From contig CAKORV010000038.1 in assembly GCA_934101625.1 (NCBI GenBank), positions 1 through 8,250 on the forward strand: a stretch of DNA of 8,250 bases, given 5' to 3'. The stretch is from an uncultured Bacilli bacterium. GTDB taxonomy: Bacteria > Bacillota_I > Bacilli_A > RF39 > UBA660. Numbering within the stretch: the stretch's first letter is position 1; the number at the start of each line of letters is the position of its first letter. The translations under genes were made by a program, and so were the position numbers. Under the pieces are notes generated by a model. The model searched no databases and was not told the DNA's origin. It worked only from the letters and a program-made list of their open reading frames with translations. Shown here piece by piece: positions 6,016 through 8,250 of this stretch.

Positions 6016-6269
6016 AGTTCACTTAATTGTCAGGTGATTTTCCCTCGGCCCTTTTTAGGAAAGTGAGGTGAGGTCCTATGAAAGGATATATTAATGGAAT
6101 ATCTAATTATTCTAATTATTATATTAGTTTTACTAATAAAACTATTCGAAGATTAACTTCGAACTTAGTAAGGGGGTCAAAAGTAAAGAAAAACACCTTT
6201 CTAGTTAGAACGGTGCTTTTCACCCAAACTGAGAACACCTGACCAACTAAAGTTAAGTGAACTCTTTTT
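6016..6269 (+). ncRNA. Structured non-coding RNA, about 250 nt, family not identified
   Basis: The ends pair: AGTTCACTTAA (6016-6026) with TTAAGTGAACT (6253-6263), 11 perfect base pairs, then GTCAGGTG (6029-6036) with CACCTGAC (6236-6243), 8 perfect base pairs. Inside lie TTTTCC (6038-6043) with GGAAAG (6058-6063); TAGTTTTA/TAAAACTA (6125-6132/6137-6144); TTCGAAG/CTTCGAA (6145-6151/6157-6163); and a longer imperfect hairpin from GAAAA (6188) through CACC/GGTG to TTTTC (6221). A GC-richer island at 6042-6075 stands out from AT-rich flanks. C then TTTTT follows the closing stem, so the RNA would end near 6269. There is no credible ORF on either strand. It is not RNase P, tmRNA, SRP RNA or a T-box by the motifs I know. 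Length and end-pairing would suit raiA-type or 6S-like RNAs, which I cannot confirm. Confidence 0.75.
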
Positions 6270-6373
6270 ATATTATATACAATATGTCCATCTGTATACA
6301 TTATATCAAAAATAAACTTGTCTATATTCAGTAAAATAAACGTTTAAATCCTATAAAATAGAGCATTATATAA

Positions 6374-6402
6374 TTGACAATTATAAGTTGAAATAGTAAA
6401 AT
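6374..6402 (+). promoter_or_regulatory. Strong promoter of the Gly-rich protein gene
   Basis: A perfect TTGACA (6374-6379), a 17-bp spacer and TAAAAT (6397-6402) predict a transcript starting near 6409. That leaves a leader of about 110 nt before the ATG at 6520. The stretch from 6270 to 6373, between this promoter and the ncRNA, is plain AT-rich DNA in which I see no gene. Confidence 0.7.
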
Positions 6403-6428
6403 TAAGTTATAAGGTAGGAGTGTGTACT

Positions 6429-6440
6429 ATGAGAAATTAG
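6429..6440 (+). CDS. Three-codon micro-ORF in the leader (Met-Arg-Asn-stop)
   Basis: About 20 nt into the predicted transcript, AGGAG (6416-6420) stands eight nt before ATG AGA AAT TAG. This ribosome binding site is better than that of the main gene. AGGAGT can pair with ACTCTT (6440-6445), which is followed by TT, so the site could be hidden in a hairpin spanning the micro-ORF. The rest of the leader (6446-6505) is AT-rich with no clear structure. It could be a translated minigene or attenuator, or a chance remnant; there is no evidence for a product. Confidence 0.25.
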   Translation: MRN

Positions 6441-6519
6441 ACTCTTTTAAGAATACAAAAATAAAGATAATTTTTTATAGTTTTTAATATTTAAAATTAG
6501 AATAATAAGGTGTGATATT

Positions 6520-8250
6520 ATGAAAAAATATATAGGTATATTTATAAGTGTTTTACTAATAGGAGTATTACCTATAATAATTAGTTTAAATAAAAAGGAA
6601 GATACAATTAGTAAATTAGAAACAAGTGGAATGATAAGTTATACTATAGATGGAAATACTGCCACTGAGAAGCCTACTAAAGGTAGTGGATATGTAGTAA
6701 AAAGCATTACTTGTAAAAATGGTAGTAATTTAGTATGGGATAATGATAATTGGAAAGTAGAAATAGGGACTTTAGAAAACTATGAAAATTGTAAAATAGA
6801 TTTTACTAAAGATTTATCAAGTACAGGTAAAAGAGTTACTTTAACTACAGGAAGTACAGAAACATTTACTACAACATATAGTGGTCCAAAAAAATATGAA
6901 TATAATGGTACCGATGGTACAGATGGAAGTGTTCAAACATTTACTGCACCAGCAACAGGAGAATATACAATTGAAGCATGGGGTGGACAAGGTGGAGAAG
7001 GATATCTTGCAAGTGGTAATCAAGCAGGTGGTTTAGGAGGATATTCTAAAGGAACAATAAGTTTAACTAAAGGAGAAGTACTATATATTTATGTTGGTGG
7101 AAAAGGACAGAATGGTTCAAGCGAAGCAGTTACTAAAACAGGTGGATACAATGGTGGAGGTAACACATCAACAAAAGGAAAAGGTGGTGCCGGAGGAGGT
7201 GCTACTCATATTGCGACTGCAGAAGGATTACTTAATGCGATGTCTTCAACAGCTAATAAAGCAAAAATACTATTAGTCGCAGCTGGAGGAGGCGGAAGTG
7301 CTGGATATGAAGGATATGTAGGTGGAGCCGGAGGAGGTACAACTGGTGAAGCATCTACTGGTTACTCAACATCATATACAGCAAAAGGTGGAACTCAATC
7401 TGCTGGAGGTGCAGCAGGTGGTTACACTAACTACAAAGGATCTGCCGGAGCATTTGGTAAAGGCGGTAATACAAATACAAACACAACTTATCCATACTCT
7501 GGTGCCGGAGGTGCTGGATACTATGGTGGTGGCGGTGGAGGATATCGTTCATCATCAAGTTATTATTACTATGGTGTATCAGGTGGTGGAGGAGGAAGTG
7601 GATTTGTTGCCACAACATTAACAAATACATCAACATCAACACAATCAGAACATACTGGTAATGGACAAGTAATATTTACTTATACAGTAAATGAAGATGA
7701 AACAGTAACACCGACAGAAGTTGAATATGTAATGGATTCAACAAGTAAAACATCAAGTAATGGAGAAGTAGAATTTTATTTAAAAGATAATGCAAAAATA
7801 TACAAAGTAACAGGATGCGATGCAACAGTTGAAGAAAATAAAATAATAGTAAAAAATGTAACAAGTAATCAAACTTGTACAGTAACAGCAAAAGGACCAA
7901 AAATAGTAGAAGGAAGTCTTGCTTCTAAAATGTTAGAAGATAACCCAACTATAAGTGAAAGAACATCATTTGCATCAACACTTGCGACAGATACAACAGG
8001 AACAATATATCAAACAGACAAAAGTGAAAATAATACAATGATATATTACTATGCAGGAAAAACTACAAATAACTGGGTAAAATTTGGACAAAGTCATATT
8101 TATCAAGGTCAAAGATCTTCAACAAATACATCAACAAAGGATTATGATACTATGGAAGCATGTACAAGTGCATCATCATATAACTATAATTGTACAGAAG
8201 TAAAAAGTGATTTATATTGGAGAATAATAAGAACAAATGAAGATGGAAGT
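6520..8250 (+). CDS. Exported Gly-rich surface protein with ALK-type glycine-rich domain, 5' part
   Basis: The 577 visible codons run open off the right edge. Residues 1-3 are MKK, followed by one hydrophobic segment (about 4-23) and then charged residues: a signal peptide or anchor. Next comes a small domain with Cys65 and Cys91, which could form a disulphide. From about residue 138, VQTFTAPATGEYTIEAWGGQGG opens a glycine-rich domain like that of ALK/LTK receptors (PF12810 type), with Gly4-Gly6 runs, ending near GQVIFTYT (about 388). A second Cys pair (433, 453) follows. From GSLASKMLEDNP (466) there is a module with MIYYYAG-TTNNWVKFG and YWRIIRTNEDGS, which I know from uncultivated gut Bacilli. 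The start has AAGGTGTGA upstream. Binding target and cell-wall anchor, if any, are unseen. The low-complexity stretch creates false ORFs in other frames. Confidence 0.9.
   Translation, partial: MKKYIGIFISVLLIGVLPIIISLNKKEDTISKLETSGMISYTIDGNTATEKPTKGSGYVVKSITCKNGSNLVWDNDNWKVEIGTLENYENCKIDFTKDLSSTGKRVTLTTGSTETFTTTYSGPKKYEYNGTDGTDGSVQTFTAPATGEYTIEAWGGQGGEGYLASGNQAGGLGGYSKGTISLTKGEVLYIYVGGKGQNGSSEAVTKTGGYNGGGNTSTKGKGGAGGGATHIATAEGLLNAMSSTANKAKILLVAAGGGGSAGYEGYVGGAGGGTTGEASTGYSTSYTAKGGTQSAGGAAGGYTNYKGSAGAFGKGGNTNTNTTYPYSGAGGAGYYGGGGGGYRSSSSYYYYGVSGGGGGSGFVATTLTNTSTSTQSEHTGNGQVIFTYTVNEDETVTPTEVEYVMDSTSKTSSNGEVEFYLKDNAKIYKVTGCDATVEENKIIVKNVTSNQTCTVTAKGPKIVEGSLASKMLEDNPTISERTSFASTLATDTTGTIYQTDKSENNTMIYYYAGKTTNNWVKFGQSHIYQGQRSSTNTSTKDYDTMEACTSASSYNYNCTEVKSDLYWRIIRTNEDGS

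Noticed and set aside
6016..6269. RNase P RNA, tmRNA, SRP RNA or T-box leader
   Set aside because: Although AGGAAAG occurs near 6057, the RNase P ACAGAAA-type core, the tmRNA tRNA-like ends, the SRP GGAAG loop and the T-box GGTGG signal are missing, and 250 nt does not fit the longer classes.
6119..6301. A 60-codon minus-strand open frame
   Set aside because: It lies across the paired segments of the structured RNA; its sequence follows from the stems and looks like no protein.
7091..7900. Several open frames of 61-99 codons on both strands
   Set aside because: They arise from the biased GGA/GGT and ACA/TCA codons of the Gly-rich gene; their composition (Gln/Val/Glu or His/Leu rich) is an artefact of frame shift.
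1..8250. CRISPR arrays, tRNA genes and insertion sequences
   Set aside because: No regularly spaced repeats, tRNA T-loop (GGTTCRA) with a matching acceptor stem, or transposase-like frame was seen on either strand.

Overview
The window looks chromosomal and comes from a very AT-rich, low-GC Gram-positive bacterium. Every complete gene ends in TAA, A/T-ending codons dominate, ribosome binding sites are strong (AAGGAGG type), and Trp is written TGG with no in-frame TGA in any intact gene. The protein flavours suggest an uncultivated gut Bacilli/Mollicutes-related lineage (RF39/CAG-type): a five-residue-shorter EF-Tu, a cysteine-free 53-residue L28, and a large exported Gly-rich protein with the 'YYY.G...NNWVKF...YWRIIRTN' module. 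The lineage is inferred from these flavours and was not tested by phylogeny.

Region 1 (1-4140) is the classical str operon: the 3' end of rpsL, then rpsG, fusA and tuf, all on +. A probable extra promoter lies just ahead of tuf, and a terminator with a UUCG loop follows it. The genes encode the decoding-centre protein S12, the 30S head protein S7, and the two GTPases that drive elongation.

Region 2 (4141-4510) has no intact gene. It holds a 24-bp inverted repeat with a second near-copy of its right half exactly 40 bp upstream. It also holds the decayed 3' end of an AAA+ ATPase/DUF4143-type gene, with a frameshift in an A-run.

Region 3 (4503-5916) holds rpmB (L28, -) and nfo (endonuclease IV, +), which are divergent and share a 94-bp promoter region. 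A small unrecognised gene (-) converges on nfo. The 3' ends of nfo and this gene overlap by 11 bp inside an 11-bp perfect inverted repeat, probably a shared terminator.

Region 4 (5917-6519) is non-coding but highly organised. A good sigma-A promoter with a 17-bp spacer starts a roughly 250-nt structured RNA. Its first and last nucleotides pair in an 11-bp stem, an 8-bp GC-rich stem lies inside, several local hairpins follow, and a T-run ends it. I could not assign it to a known RNA family, and it is the most interesting element here. A second strong promoter and a leader with a three-codon micro-ORF follow.

Region 5 (6520-8250, running off the end) is a secreted or membrane-anchored Gly-rich surface protein with an ALK/LTK-type glycine-rich domain.
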